Positions 54,096 to 64,000 of a stretch of DNA of 64,000 nt are shown here, in pieces. Within the stretch, counting starts at the first letter, position 1. Every line of letters starts with the position of its first letter. The stretch covers positions 26,569,760 to 26,633,759 of the forward strand of contig CM026557.1 of NCBI GenBank assembly GCA_015143295.1. Reading direction: 5' to 3'. A program made the position numbers and the translations under genes. Below the pieces are notes generated by a model. That model was not told the DNA's origin, did no database searches, and saw only the letters and a list, made by a program, of their open reading frames with translations. The DNA comes from Tetracentron sinense (lineage: Eukaryota; Streptophyta; Magnoliopsida; Trochodendrales; Trochodendraceae).

Positions 54096-56117
54096 TATCG
54101 CGCCCCAAAATCTCATATTGGTCAAATAAGACTTTGGACCTGTGATACTGTATATTCAACTTATCCAAACAACATATAAAGCATATAAAAATACGAGTTT
54201 CAAAAAATTTTCTCAACATTCATAAAATTCAATTGATAATCTCTATAAAACATCATCCATATTAAATAACCAATCTAACCATAATTAATCTGGATCATCC
54301 ATTTTGATCACAAACTCCAAAACTAAAAACCTAGCAACATCAAATTAATTATCTTAGTACAACCTTTTTCAAACTGAAATAAAACAACTACTGCATCAAC
54401 AATAGGGTCATTTATTCAAATCTTTCTCTTCTTCAGGATGATTAACTTCGGTCTCCTCTTGCGTATTCTTCCTTAATTCACAATCTGGAGTGCATATATG
54501 AAATCCCGAACCAACCAAACAATAACAGTTTGATTGAGCATTGAAAATACTCAGTAGATGCAGAACATAATTAACATATATTTTCAGTTGTATCAAACTT
54601 CATAATATCAGAGTGTGGAAACATATAAGCAGTTTATATAATAATTTTATGATATTTTCATATTCCTGACTCATGCACACTTGTGATACATATGCAGACT
54701 CGTGTCCATTCATATTAGGTCCATACCAATCCAAACAAGATTCATACCAATTTTCATTATCATACTAGGGTTCCAAGGTCCATACTATTCTAAGGTTTAT
54801 ACCAATTTTTATGTCATTCTAGGCTTACTAATTTGTACCAGGCTTTATCAGTCACATAATTCTAGGTCTGTACCAACTACATTTAAATACAATGTTTATC
54901 CATTCTCACCAAGTTCATACCAAGCTCCTATTAGTCATGGATACATATGCAGACTCAATAATGCATGGACTTATATATACAAACTTATCAACATACCATG
55001 ATGTGAGACTAGTGCTTGATCGTGTCATGGTTAATTTTCATCTAGGTTATCTCTTAGGTTATGTTACCTTATCATCGAAACTTCATTATAATGCCCCCGT
55101 ACCACAATAGTTAGAGAATTGTAGGTTAATAGTATCATCTCCTAAGCATTGACCTATTTGGAATTTAATCATCATACATGCATAGATAATTATAATTTAA
55201 CATGTGAGGATCATATGATAATGTATTTTCGTACATAAAGATTATTCACAACAATTATCCTACTCAACAAATTAAATAGATCCTTATTGTAATAACCATT
55301 TCAACCATTATTCCAATTCTCATCACAATTCAACACACATCCTTTCTTCTATGATTCATTCATAACCCATCATTATTCTCTTCCTTCATGTTCAATCAAA
55401 ATCCATCATGTATTAATTTTCAACAATAATAATTACTTAAAGCAAAATAAAAAATATTATCAATATTCTTTCTATTAGTTAATACTAAATCTTGAAATCT
55501 ATCTCTTGAAATCGCATAAAATCATTCTATTTCATTAGGATTTATCAGCACTTTATTATAATATTAAAATCAACAATTCTTATTAATTAAATCATTAACT
55601 AAGCAATAAATCAAACCTTTCAAAATTGTCTCGCTACGATCAATCTCTTTCAAATAGTCTTGGGCCGTGATCTCCAAGTTCTCCTTCAACAATTGAATCT
55701 TCTTGCAAAAACCAACGTTTCCCTCTCTTAAATCTCAAAAACTCTTAGAATGACTCTCTCTAACCCTAGGCTCACGAGATAAAGAGTATTTATAGTCAAA
55801 CCCTAAGGAAGTTAAAATTTTGGAAAATCACGTTTCCCGAAAAAATACCGCTTTCACCGATTGATCAGTGCTAGTGGTGCCGATCGATTGACGCTTCTGT
55901 CAATTTTTAAAAAAAGTCTTTTGTTACTTTTTTTATGGCCTCGATTTCACAAAATTAAATCATAAAAAGGGCTAAAATGAACAAAATAATTGGGTTTCCA
56001 TTTCTAAACATTTCACATTAAATTTCATAGAAACAAATACATTAAAATTGAACACATTTTTCTAGAAAATTCATATAAATAGCCTGAATGCTGATGAAAT
56101 AAATTCGAGTCACTACA
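54096..56117 (-). mobile_element. Minus-strand solo gypsy LTR L9 with near-perfect duplication
   Basis: Starts (plus) TATCGCGCCCCAAAAT, the reverse of the GGGGCGCGACA end, and finishes CACTACA. Flanks are GTCCC (54091-54095) and ATCCC (56118-56122). On the minus strand it shows a degenerate palindrome pair (55855-55893), TATA (ACTATAAATACTC, about 55790), a TGAGTATT hairpin relic (about 54540-54555) and an acidic frame to 54408. Old and diverged. Confidence 0.75.
54408..54522 (-). pseudogene. Relic of the LTR acidic reading frame in L9
   Basis: On the minus strand the frame reads GFHICTPD and continues with EETEVNHPEEEKD before its stop, matching the F-D-I-C-x-P core and acidic tail of the G2 and L1 frames. 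No ATG at the expected place. Confidence 0.4.
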
Positions 56118-56199
56118 ATCCCAAATGATAAAATTGGAATTATGTGATAGAATTGACAATTCTGTTACTCAATTCCATAAATCCAAATGCACCCTAAGG

Positions 56200-56480
56200 G
56201 TGAATGAATCCTACCACAGTTGATGAATACTAAAAAAGAGCAATAGTCCCCTCGTCGGCTGAGGAGGGGACTATTCCTCCTCGCTCTCACATAGCTGACC
56301 CTTCAACTCCTATTAACCTGAGTTAGTTTTTTTTTAACCCCTTAGTTAATTTTTTTTAATTTTATTTTTCTAAGAACTAAGGATAAATGGGTGAACCCTA
56401 AGGGTGGATGAATCTAAACCACAGTTAAATGAGGTTAAAAGGAGGACACATGGAAAGAAAATGGGAGCCTCCATGTCCCT
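56200..56480. mobile_element. Foldback MITE M4 with an extra hairpin
   Basis: Inner arms AACTCCTATTAACC and GGTTAAAAGGAGG are inverted. On the left side AATAGTCCCCTC/GAGGGGACTATT forms a perfect 12-bp stem (56242-56275). Related to M1 and M2. Confidence 0.65.
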
Positions 56481-56599
56481 CATCGTGTCACCGACTGAGG
56501 AGATGATTATTTTTCATTAAAAAAATGGGGTGTGGACCAACAAGGAGTGGCCATTTCGTTGCATTAGGGCAATCACCGGTAAGCTATGCATTATTTGTT

Positions 56600-57184
56600 A
56601 AAAAAAAAAAAAGAAAAAAAAAAAAAAGAAAAAGGAAATCACTAATCAAAGAAATGCTTTCCTCTCAACAATAGGGGCCTTTCTGTAAATTCAATCACAA
56701 CCTTATCCAAAACCTTTTACACATCACGTGCTCGTCAAGCAATTAGTGACACTCAGCGGCCCAAGATTGAACCCATTCACTCGGGCCCGCAAAGCCAGAC
56801 ACGTGTTAACTGGCACATACAAATTTAAAATTTTATTATTATAGGGAATACTATTCTCACTCGCATTAAGTGTATGTAATATCTGATCCAACATTTGGAC
56901 ATCCTTGCCCTTTTCCACGTGTCAAGGAAGACACGGGTTAGGCTAGGAAAACGCATAAAAACGCGTTTTTTATCCAAGTTCTCTTTCTCTAGTCTCTGCA
57001 AATCCGGTTTTTTCCCCAAAAAAACCGCTACCAGGCTCGTCGCCGTAGTGTCAATCTCCGTAAATAAAGAGGAAGCCAGTGTCATTTCCATAAAATAATT
57101 TCTAAAATTATCGAGGCATAACGACCTGCACCCTCAGCAAGAACCAATTCTCCATTACGTGTTGATCTTTGAGCATTCAAAAAC
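56600..57184 (+). promoter_or_regulatory. Upstream region of the SnRK1 beta-subunit gene with three G-boxes
   Basis: CACGTG occurs at 56725-56730, 56800-56805 and 56916-56921, the last two in ACACGTGT / CCACGTGTC contexts like ABA-response elements. An A-rich tract lies at 56600-56636. The transcription start and TATA box are not determined. Confidence 0.5.
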
Positions 57185-57199
57185 AATGAACAGTTTCTG
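57185..57199 (+). CDS. Five-codon upstream reading frame (ATG AAC AGT TTC TGA)
   Basis: It lies 16 bases before the main ATG of the SnRK1 beta-subunit exon and ends before it, so it could dampen or permit reinitiation if it lies within the transcript. Its inclusion in the 5' leader is assumed. Confidence 0.4.
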
Positions 57200-57215
57200 A
57201 AAAACTCGTTCGAGA

Positions 57216-57416
57216 ATGGGAAATGCGAACGGAAGAGAAGAGAGAGAGAATGGGGGAGACGATCCGTCGGGAAGATCTGACGGAGAATCGGGTTTTGAGA
57301 ACGATTTTCCGCCAGATTCATATGGAGAAACTCGTGTTGCTTCGTCAGATTCGATGGGGAACTCGCCACCCCAGAGCCCTCGACTGTCTCCATCTCCTCT
57401 CACTTTTGCTCCTCAG
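57216..57416 (+). CDS. Exon 1 of an SnRK1 (AMPK/SNF1-type) beta subunit, AKINbeta1/GAL83-like
   Basis: SnRK1 is the plant energy-sensing kinase; its beta subunit scaffolds the complex and directs it to membranes. The 67 codons start MGNANGREE, a typical N-myristoylation signal (Gly2), then an acidic, Ser/Gly-rich linker, then SSDSMGNSPPQSPR and SPSPLTFAPQ, the pattern at the N-terminus of this family just before the glycogen-binding domain. The exon ends CCTCAG|GTTTTC in phase 0. The glycogen-binding and ASC domains are not in the window. I see no matching exon before 64000, so the gene either has a long first intron filled with retroelements or is truncated. Confidence 0.82.
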
Positions 57417-58500
57417 GTTTTCTCTTCGTCTCCATCTTTTTTTTTTTTTTTTTGAGAATTTCACATTTCTGGGGTTCTTTGCATCTAATTTGATCCATAT
57501 ATAATGGGTTTTACTTCATTTGGCTTTTGATTCTGATTATAGATGCAAATTTGTATGGTTGATAAACGAATTGGTGTCATTTTTTCTATCTTTTTTTTTT
57601 TTATTTATTGCTTGTTGGATTGAGATTACTTCTGTTTTAATATTTAGTAGTTTTGTATGATAAATCAATTAATTTCAACGAGGAAGAGTAGTTTCAGTTC
57701 TGCTTATCTGAAATTGACTTGATCAGTTATTTCTGTGATCACTGGAATCTGGATATTAAGGTTAATTTTTGACAGTAAAAGGATGATAATGATTGTATTC
57801 TATACCAAAATTAGAGAGTGTTCATGAATGAAATTTTTTGTTATGTTTTACCACATATATGCTTCGGTTGGAGAAGGTTTGTCGTGAATATAGGGAAAGG
57901 AAGACAAGGAAATCTAGAATTGTTGCACTTTAATCTGGGAAGATGTCTGAGTATAAGAAAGGTCAAGAATGTTACTTCACGCATTTATAAGAATCCACGC
58001 AACACCATTTTGGTTTCTGGTGTGACTTACGGAAATGAGAAGTTATTGATACATGAAGCTTTATCAGGATCAGTCTTGATAGCACATGGAGGATTAGCGG
58101 ATTGTTCTTGGTGAAGGTTTGGACTTGACTCTGCTTTTGGGGAAGATCGGGTTGTTCATTAGCTACAAGAGAGAGAGCTGTACAGCCTGTCCAACTTGTG
58201 TGTATTTGAAAATAAAGCCCCAATCATGGTATTTGGCATTAAAGAAGAGTGATGATTTCTGTTTTTTTTTTTTCTCACTTTGTTTATCGGGGGCGTGGGG
58301 GTGGTGCATGGGGGAGAGGTTTTATGGGCTTGTTTGTGCGCTGTATCCGAATTGGAAATGATGCACTCTATACCACGGTATGACTCGACCTCTTATCATA
58401 GACATTGGATGATATGCATTGGATTTCAGAAATTTATGTCTCCTCTGCATTGCTAAAATTTGTTAGTTTCAATTCTTATGAATAAATATATAGTTATGGA
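57417..58500 (+). other. Probable first intron of the beta-subunit gene, proximal part
   Basis: GT donor at 57417, then a T-rich tract (57436-57454). It is T-rich throughout with no domain-bearing frame. The open frame at 57818-58114 shows no recognisable homology. Confidence 0.5.
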
Positions 58501-59334
58501 CATTGAGTACCAAGTCAATATAATAGCATCTCAGTGCAAGCTTGATGCAGGACAATCACCAAAGGACTAAGCTAAGGGTTGGTGGACAAAAAAATGGGTT
58601 TAGGAATCAAGGTTTTAGCTATAGGTAATGGCTCATATGAAGGTTGAAATAGGGTTCGTTATTAGGGTTAAGGGGCTGTAGGTTTAGATTATAAAGGCTG
58701 AATGAGGGTTTAAAAGGGTAGGATTTCATAAGAGAAACAAGGGTTTGGTATAATAAGCTTCTATGAATAGTAACTCGTGAACAGTAACCAAAAGGAGTCG
58801 CACCTAGCTAGACTAGAAAGGAAGATGATCTGTAGAGTTACACCACTTTAGAGACTAGGATTCGCACCTAGCTAGACTAGAAGGACTCACACCGTCTAGG
58901 GTTTCCTTGGAGTCACACCCACGAAGGAGAAAGACTATATATGCTTTAGCAAAAGTTTGCTATTCCTTACTAAAAGAAAGGATTTACATTCTATTTATCG
59001 ATTCTCAATGTCCAACAATTAGAGAACTTTTGTTCCTACTAAAATCTCTACTTTAGAGTTTAACATAGACTAGAAAATGACTAAATATGAAATTCTAATT
59101 AGAGACTAATTCCTAATAAAAGACTACTACCCCACTAGAAATTATATGTGGACTCAAATAAAGAACTAGTAACTAGCTGGCAACACTAGAATCTACCCTT
59201 GTTGGATTTTATCGGGGTTGCATCTTTAGCCCTTTGATTGTAAATCCATGGGTCTGTACTGCATTATCTCTCCCTGGTTTGAAAGAACTTGACTCTGGTG
59301 ACTATATGGATTAATAACGCTCGTATAAGTCCGG
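58501..59334 (-). other. Possible LTR or 3' flank of the minus-strand gypsy fragment
   Basis: Contains repeated GGATTCGCACCTAGCTAGACTAGAA words (58797 and 58859 regions) and TATA-like words on the minus strand, but no paired terminal repeat. No gene seen. Confidence 0.35.
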
Positions 59335-59899
59335 GTTGACACACTGAAAATCAGTGGTAGTGATCTAAGAATTGTTAGATACTGATCTTCCCTTCCATTT
59401 CGCTAGGAATTTTTAGCACCCACCACTTCTAGTAGAAACCAGCTAGTTGTTGAGTATGTTTTCGGCTTCTTCCTGTAGCTTGGGAACAATTGGCTATGGG
59501 ATAGCTTGCTCATCAAACACTTCGTCTTGATGATGTCCATGGTAAATTGTCAAATATTCGACATTGAAGATAGGACTATACCCAAATCTTCCGGCAACTC
59601 TAGGACATAAGCGTTTGCACTTATTTTCTTCACAATCATGTAAGGTCCAGCATTTCTGGAATGCAACTTTTGGAATTTGCCTTTTGGGAATCGTTCAGCC
59701 TTTATACGAACCATCATCATATCCCCTACATCAAACTCCACAAACCGGCAATGAGAATCCTCTTTAGTTTTATAGAGTTCATTGTTGGTTTCAATTCTAT
59801 GCCTTACTTCTTCATGGATCTCTCAAACATCAGGTGCAAACCCTTCAGTCTCTTCATTAGGCCGAATTTTAATTGCCAATGGTACTAGGTTGATAGGTT
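59335..59899 (-). pseudogene. Gypsy integrase C-terminus and chromodomain (G5), broken
   Basis: Minus-strand reading gives EIHEEVRHRIETNNELYK, then VGDMMMVRIKAERFPKG, LHSRNAGPYMIVKKI (the GPY/F module) and YVLELPEDLGI. Further down come QLVSTRSGG and KFLAKWKGR, a chromodomain core of the Reina/CRM type. Stops interrupt it (59827 region, 59490 region, 59425 region). The upstream part continues at 63971-64000 beyond C3. Confidence 0.85.
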
Positions 59900-60121
59900 T
59901 GTTGACAGGGGTATTTATGATATATAATGTTAATTATACCGTGTGTATTACAAGTAAAGTTATGTCTATTACGCGTAATACACAAGGGTAAATATGTAAT
60001 TCCCCACTTTAGTAATAATAAATAAAAGAGATGAGAGATGTGAATCATAATAACAATCTCTCTATCCCTCTTTTCTCTTCTTCCTCTTTCTATTCTTTTT
60101 GTTCTTCTTCCTTTTTCTACT
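59900..60121 (+). repeat. 5' LTR of C3
   Basis: TGTTGACAGGGG to TTTCTACT, ending CT rather than CA. TATA-like AATAAATAAAAG near 60018. T/C-rich 3' end. Confidence 0.9.
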
Positions 60122-60132
60122 TGGTATCAGAG
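60122..60132 (+). other. Primer binding site of C3 (tRNA-Met)
   Basis: TGGTATCAGAG directly after the LTR. Confidence 0.9.
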
Positions 60133-60499
60133 TAAGAAATCAAGACTTGCAATTTTTTTTTCTTTTTAGAATGACATTAATAGTCCTGTGAATAGTGCTG
60201 CTTGAATTTGGTATGGTTTAATATTTTGGAGTTACGGTTGATTTTACTCTGATTTTTTAGTGAAAGGGTGTTATTCCGGGAACCCTAAAGTTGTTCTATA
60301 GGTTGTTTTTATGAAAAAAAAACTATATCTAACCTCTGTAAGAGACGTCGACAATGTTTATTATTGTTGTTTGTGTGTAGAAAAAGTTGTTATTGACCTA
60401 GTTGTTCTTGTTTGTGGAAGAGGTGTTTGCTTTTGAAGTGTTGAGAGATTTTTTTGGTCTTGTTTGCGGATTGGGTGTTTCCTTTTGAAGTGTTGGGAT

Positions 60500-62100
60500 T
60501 TTTTGAGTGATTTAAGGCTATGTCGGCTTTTGAGGAAACCTCATGGGTATTTTTTCCCCAAAGGGATATGGTTTCTATCTCTAAGGACAAAATAGAGAAC
60601 ATTCGACGCTTTATGGCTTAATTTGACGGCCTATCTGCCTCCTCCACCTCCACTTTTGCTCAAGGTGTCATTGGTTCTACTTACCATATGACATGTGTCT
60701 ACTTCTTCGAGTCCTTTCTGGACAATTGATTCAAGTGCTTCTGAGCTTATGATTGATATGCCTTCATTGTTTTTTTACTTATTCTATTTGTTCCGGTAGA
60801 GATAAAGTTCGAATTGCAGATGACACCCTCTCATCTGTTGCTGAGAAGGGAGATGTTAATCTTTCTTCCCACCTTTCTTTAGTTTCTGTTCTTCATGTTC
60901 CTATTTTGCAACAAACCTTATATTTGTTAGTCACCTTACCAAAAATTTGGATTATAGTCACTTTCTTTCCTTCTTACTGTGTTTTTCAAGACTTGGTAAT
61001 GAGAAAGGCAGTTGATACGGGCCGTGAAGCTATTGACCTCTATTTGTTGGATGTGACTCCCACTGTTCCTCGAACATTTCAGTCTATAGTATTAGTAGTG
61101 TTAATAAAAAGCGTATTCTATGTTGGCATGTCCGTCTTGGTCATGTTTCCTTTTAGTACTTAAGAATTTTGTTTCCAGACTTGTTTGCTTTTTTATCTAT
61201 GTTTGATCTTTGATGTGAAGTGTGTGAACTTCCAAAGCACTATCGTGTTTCTTTCTCTCCTAGTACTTATAAAATATCCGTTGTGTTTGATATCATTCGA
61301 TGTTTGGGGCCCTTCACATGTTACCTTTATCTCTGGTTATCGATATTCTATGAATTTTGGTGATGATTATTCTAAGTAAACTTGGCTATATCTCATGAAG
61401 TCAAAAGAGATTCAGACTCAATTTGGAAAAAAGGATCAAGATTTTTTTATTTGATCAAGGGAGAGAATATATATGTGGGGCCGTGGGGGGTTGACGGAAT
61501 ATTTGACTACAAATGGTATAGACTATCAGTACTCTTGTTCTTACACCCCTCGACAGAATAGTGTTGCTGAGAGAAAAAATTGTCATCTGTTAGAGGTAAC
61601 TCGTGCTCTTCTATTATAGTGTAATGTTTACAAAGTCTTTTTGGGCTGAAGCTATCTTAACTGCTGTATTTCTTATTCATCGCTTCCCATCTTAGGTTTT
61701 GCGCTTTCAGTCCCCTTCTCAGCTCTTAAAGCCTACTAGTTGTTTGTTTCTTATTCGCCTAAGGTGTTTGGTTGTGTTTGTTATGTTATCTTGGGTCCCC
61801 ACCAAACTACGTTGGATCCCAAGGCTCTTCAGTGTATTTTTCTTAGGTATCCTTCTCATCATAAGGGATATAAATGTTATTATCCTCTTTTCCGAAAGAA
61901 ATTTATCTTCATGGATATTACATTCTTTGAGTTTGTTGTCTTCTATTCTAATCCTACCTCTCTTCAGGGGGAGAGTGAGTGTGAAGAGAAAAGGATTCCG
62001 TTGCCGATTCCAGTTCCTCATCTCTCATCATTGGCTCTTGATGACTTTGTTAGCTCTTGATGACTTTGTTACTACTGCTTAAGACGAGAATCTTAGAAAA
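60500..62100 (+). pseudogene. C3 gag end, protease and integrase remnants
   Basis: Most of gag is missing: from the primer site to about 60600 only a KIENIRRFMA-like gag end is seen. Protease shows WTIDSSAS (about 60718) instead of D-S-G-A-S. Then CSGRDKVRIADDTLSSV, integrase zinc-motif WHVRLGH and CEVCELPKHYR (about 61120-61235), and core relics FGDDYSK and LYLMKSKE (about 61360-61410). Frameshifts and stops are frequent. Confidence 0.8.
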
Positions 62101-62299
62101 AATAACGATATTTAAGTCTACCAAAGAAGGGCCAAAGCGAACACGGACTCGAGCCAAATCATCTTATTAGATCCAGTTAAAACCCTCCCTGTAACTCTGT
62201 AAGTACTCCACCTTCCTCTCCAGTGTCCATTGATGAATCTAATATTCCTATTGTTCGCTTGTGTCTTCGCTATCATCCATTGTCATTCCATCATTTTTC

Positions 62300-63735
62300 A
62301 TTGAAGCTCTTAAACAACCAATGTGGAAAGAAGCAATGAGTGTTCACACTCAAGTGCAAGGCAAACGGATCAAATGAGAGGTATAAAGCAAGGTTGGTAG
62401 CCAAGGGCAACACTCAGACATATGGAATCGACTACCAAGAGACGTTTGCTCCTATAGCAAAGATGAATTCAATCTGTGTAATCTTATCATTGACAACTAA
62501 CCAGTTGTGGCCATTATACCAACTTGATGTAAAAAATGATTTCCTTCATGGTATTATGAAAGAAGAAGCTTATATGGTTCCTCCTTCAGGATTTCACCTT
62601 GAAGTGGGTGAAAAGAAGGTTTGCAAATTGAAGAAGGCATTGTATGGCTTAAAGCACTCTCCCAGTGCTTCATGTTAAAGATTCAGTGCGACGGTAAAAA
62701 AGAGGGGATACTCATAAAGTTAGGCTGATCATACCTGATTCATTAGGTGTACCAAGGATGATATTACAGTCCTTATTGTTTATGTAGATGATATAGTTGT
62801 GACAGGGAGCAACAAGACAAATATTGAACAACTGAAGAAACATCTAGCAAGCGAGTGTGAGATTAAGGATTTGGATCTTTTTAAGTACTTTTTGGGAATA
62901 GTAGTTTCTAGATCTCGTGACGGTATCTTTATATTTCAAAGAAAGTATATACTAGATCTCTTACATGAAACTGGAAAGCTTGAGGCTAAACTCGGCTGAC
63001 ACCCCAAATGAACAAAATCACAAAGTGGATGGGATGGATGGTATTCCTCTGCAAGATGTTGGTAGTTTTCATTGATTAGAGGAGCGGCTAATCCATCTCT
63101 CTCACAAGGCCACATATTGCTTATGTTGTGAGCATAGTGAGCAGGTTTATGCATGCTCCCAAATCCACACACTTGGAGGCAGCATACAGGATTTTGATGT
63201 ATCCCAATCATCCCCAGGTAGGGGAATCTTATTCAGAAAACATGGGCATATGCAGATTGAGGCCTATACAGATGCAGACTGGGCTGGTGCTAAAGATGAC
63301 TGAAAGTCTACATCAAGTTTTTATACATTCTTTTGAGGCAATTTGGTCACTTGGCAGAGTAAAAAACAAACGGTGGTTGCTCGCTCTAGTGCAAAGACAA
63401 AGTTTCGATCGATGGCATATGGTATATGTGAGTTGCTGTGGTTAAAGATCCTCATTCAAGAATTGGGATTTCCTGTTGAAGGACCTATGAGTTGGTACAG
63501 TGACAATAAGGCAACAATCAATATTGCTCATAATTCGGTTTTACACGATAGAACCAAACTCATTGAGATAGATTGTTATTTTATCAGGGAACGGATCATC
63601 AAAGGCGAAGTGTGCACTCCGTATATGAAGACTAATGATCAACTAGTTGTTGTTCTTACGAAAGCAGTTAGTAATGCTCAGTTACTTGAAATGTTAGGCA
63701 AGATGGGCATGATAGATATATATGCACCATCTTGA
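62300..63735 (+). pseudogene. C3 reverse transcriptase and RNase H
   Basis: RT: ERYKARLVAKGNTQTYGIDY (about 62376), QLDVKNDFLHG (about 62519), CKLKKALYGLKHSP (about 62622) and VYVDDIVVTGSNK (about 62778). RNase H: TWQSKKQTVVARSSAKTKFR (about 63346), WYSDNKATINIAHN (about 63491) and a C-terminus close to the LTR. Stops at about 62676 and 62997 and several frame changes inactivate it. Confidence 0.88.
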
Positions 63736-63742
63736 GGGGGAG
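63734..63742 (+). other. Polypurine tract of C3
   Basis: GAGGGGGAG directly before TGTTGACAAGG. Confidence 0.8.
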
Positions 63743-63970
63743 TGTTGACAAGGGTATTTATGATATTTCATGTTAATTATACCATGTGTATTACGTATAA
63801 AGTCATGTCTATTATGTGTAATACACTTAAGGATAAATGTGTAATTTTCACTTTAGTAATAATATATAAAGGAGAGGAGAGATGTGAATCATAATAACAA
63901 TCTCTCTAATTCCTCTCTTTCTCTTTTCTCTTCTTCCTCTATTCTTTTTCTTCTTCTTCCTCTTTCTACT
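63743..63970 (+). repeat. 3' LTR of C3
   Basis: TGTTGACAAGGG to TTTCTACT, then the AGGTT duplication. Differs from the 5' LTR by many substitutions and small indels. Confidence 0.9.
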
Positions 63971-64000
63971 AGGTTGACGTGACTTGAATCTAAGACAATC
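63971..64000 (-). pseudogene. Continuation of the G5 integrase fragment
   Basis: The last 30 bases read on the minus strand in the same frame as 59899 downward once C3 and one AGGTT are ignored, giving the SHVNLVPL-type linker found before the IHEEV segment. Confidence 0.6.

Larger units (their letters stand above)
59900..63970 (+). mobile_element. Decayed Ty1/copia element C3 with TSD AGGTT
   Basis: LTRs 59900-60121 (222 bp) and 63743-63970 (228 bp) begin TGTTGACA and end TTTCTACT. AGGTT flanks both sides (59895-59899, 63971-63975). The primer site TGGTATCAGAG (60122) and tract GAGGGGGAG (63734-63742) are present. The LTRs differ at many sites, so it is old. Short LTRs and the pol motifs suggest an Ale/Retrofit-type copia. 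Confidence 0.92.

Noticed and set aside
56600..56640. Poly-A tail of a LINE or SINE
   Set aside because: A-rich tract with no recognisable element body or target duplication on either side.
57818..58114. Second exon of the SnRK1 beta-subunit gene
   Set aside because: The translated sequence shows none of the glycogen-binding-domain residues expected after the FAPQ end of exon 1.

Overview
This is plant nuclear DNA, almost certainly from a flowering plant. It is a stack of nested LTR retrotransposons with one recognisable host gene at the right. The Ty3/gypsy and Ty1/copia lineages, initiator-tRNA-Met primer sites, foldback MITEs, a tRNA-type SINE and the first exon of an SnRK1 beta-subunit gene all point to a land plant. 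I cannot name the species.

Layout. 1-4942: 3' end of a Tat/Ogre-like gypsy element, with an 83-bp tandem array and a 2.4-kb LTR. 4943-6053: AT-rich, no gene. 6054-8326: lone Tekay/Del-like LTR. 8327 to about 36186: decayed copia element C1. Its 3' LTR was split by a solo LTR (14040-27160), itself split by the young, structurally complete chromovirus-type gypsy element G2 (16118-25661), and by the pol-less gypsy element G3 (27244-35855). 36187-37336: debris, including a Tat LTR fragment. 37337-48242: decayed gypsy element G4, whose 3' LTR carries a solo Tat LTR (44957-47373) with a GTACC duplication. 48243-50217: minus-strand copia fragment C2. 50218-57000: host intergenic DNA with foldback elements, SINEs and a minus-strand solo LTR. 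57216-57416: exon 1 of an SnRK1 beta subunit. 58500-64000: a gypsy integrase/chromodomain fragment (minus strand) interrupted by copia element C3 (59900-63970).

Main observations. (1) The Tekay-like LTRs share a conserved hairpin followed by a 39-46-codon acidic reading frame. Its codons differ mostly at third positions between families, which looks like protein-level conservation. (2) Each LTR family carries its own array of short palindromes, mostly just upstream of the TATA box. Neighbouring LTR blocks are conserved while the palindrome sequence is replaced. The unrelated Tat LTRs do the same. (3) Gag and pol of the Tekay-like elements are separated by a small, plausibly spliced intron at the same place in two elements. 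(4) The insertion order can be read from target-site duplications, including an internal empty-site control for the Tat solo LTR.

Only G2 looks recent: its two 2189-bp LTRs differ at three sites that I noticed. All other elements carry stops, frameshifts or deletions. The host gene's second exon is not recognisable before 64000, so the retroelements on the right may lie in its first intron or may have truncated it.
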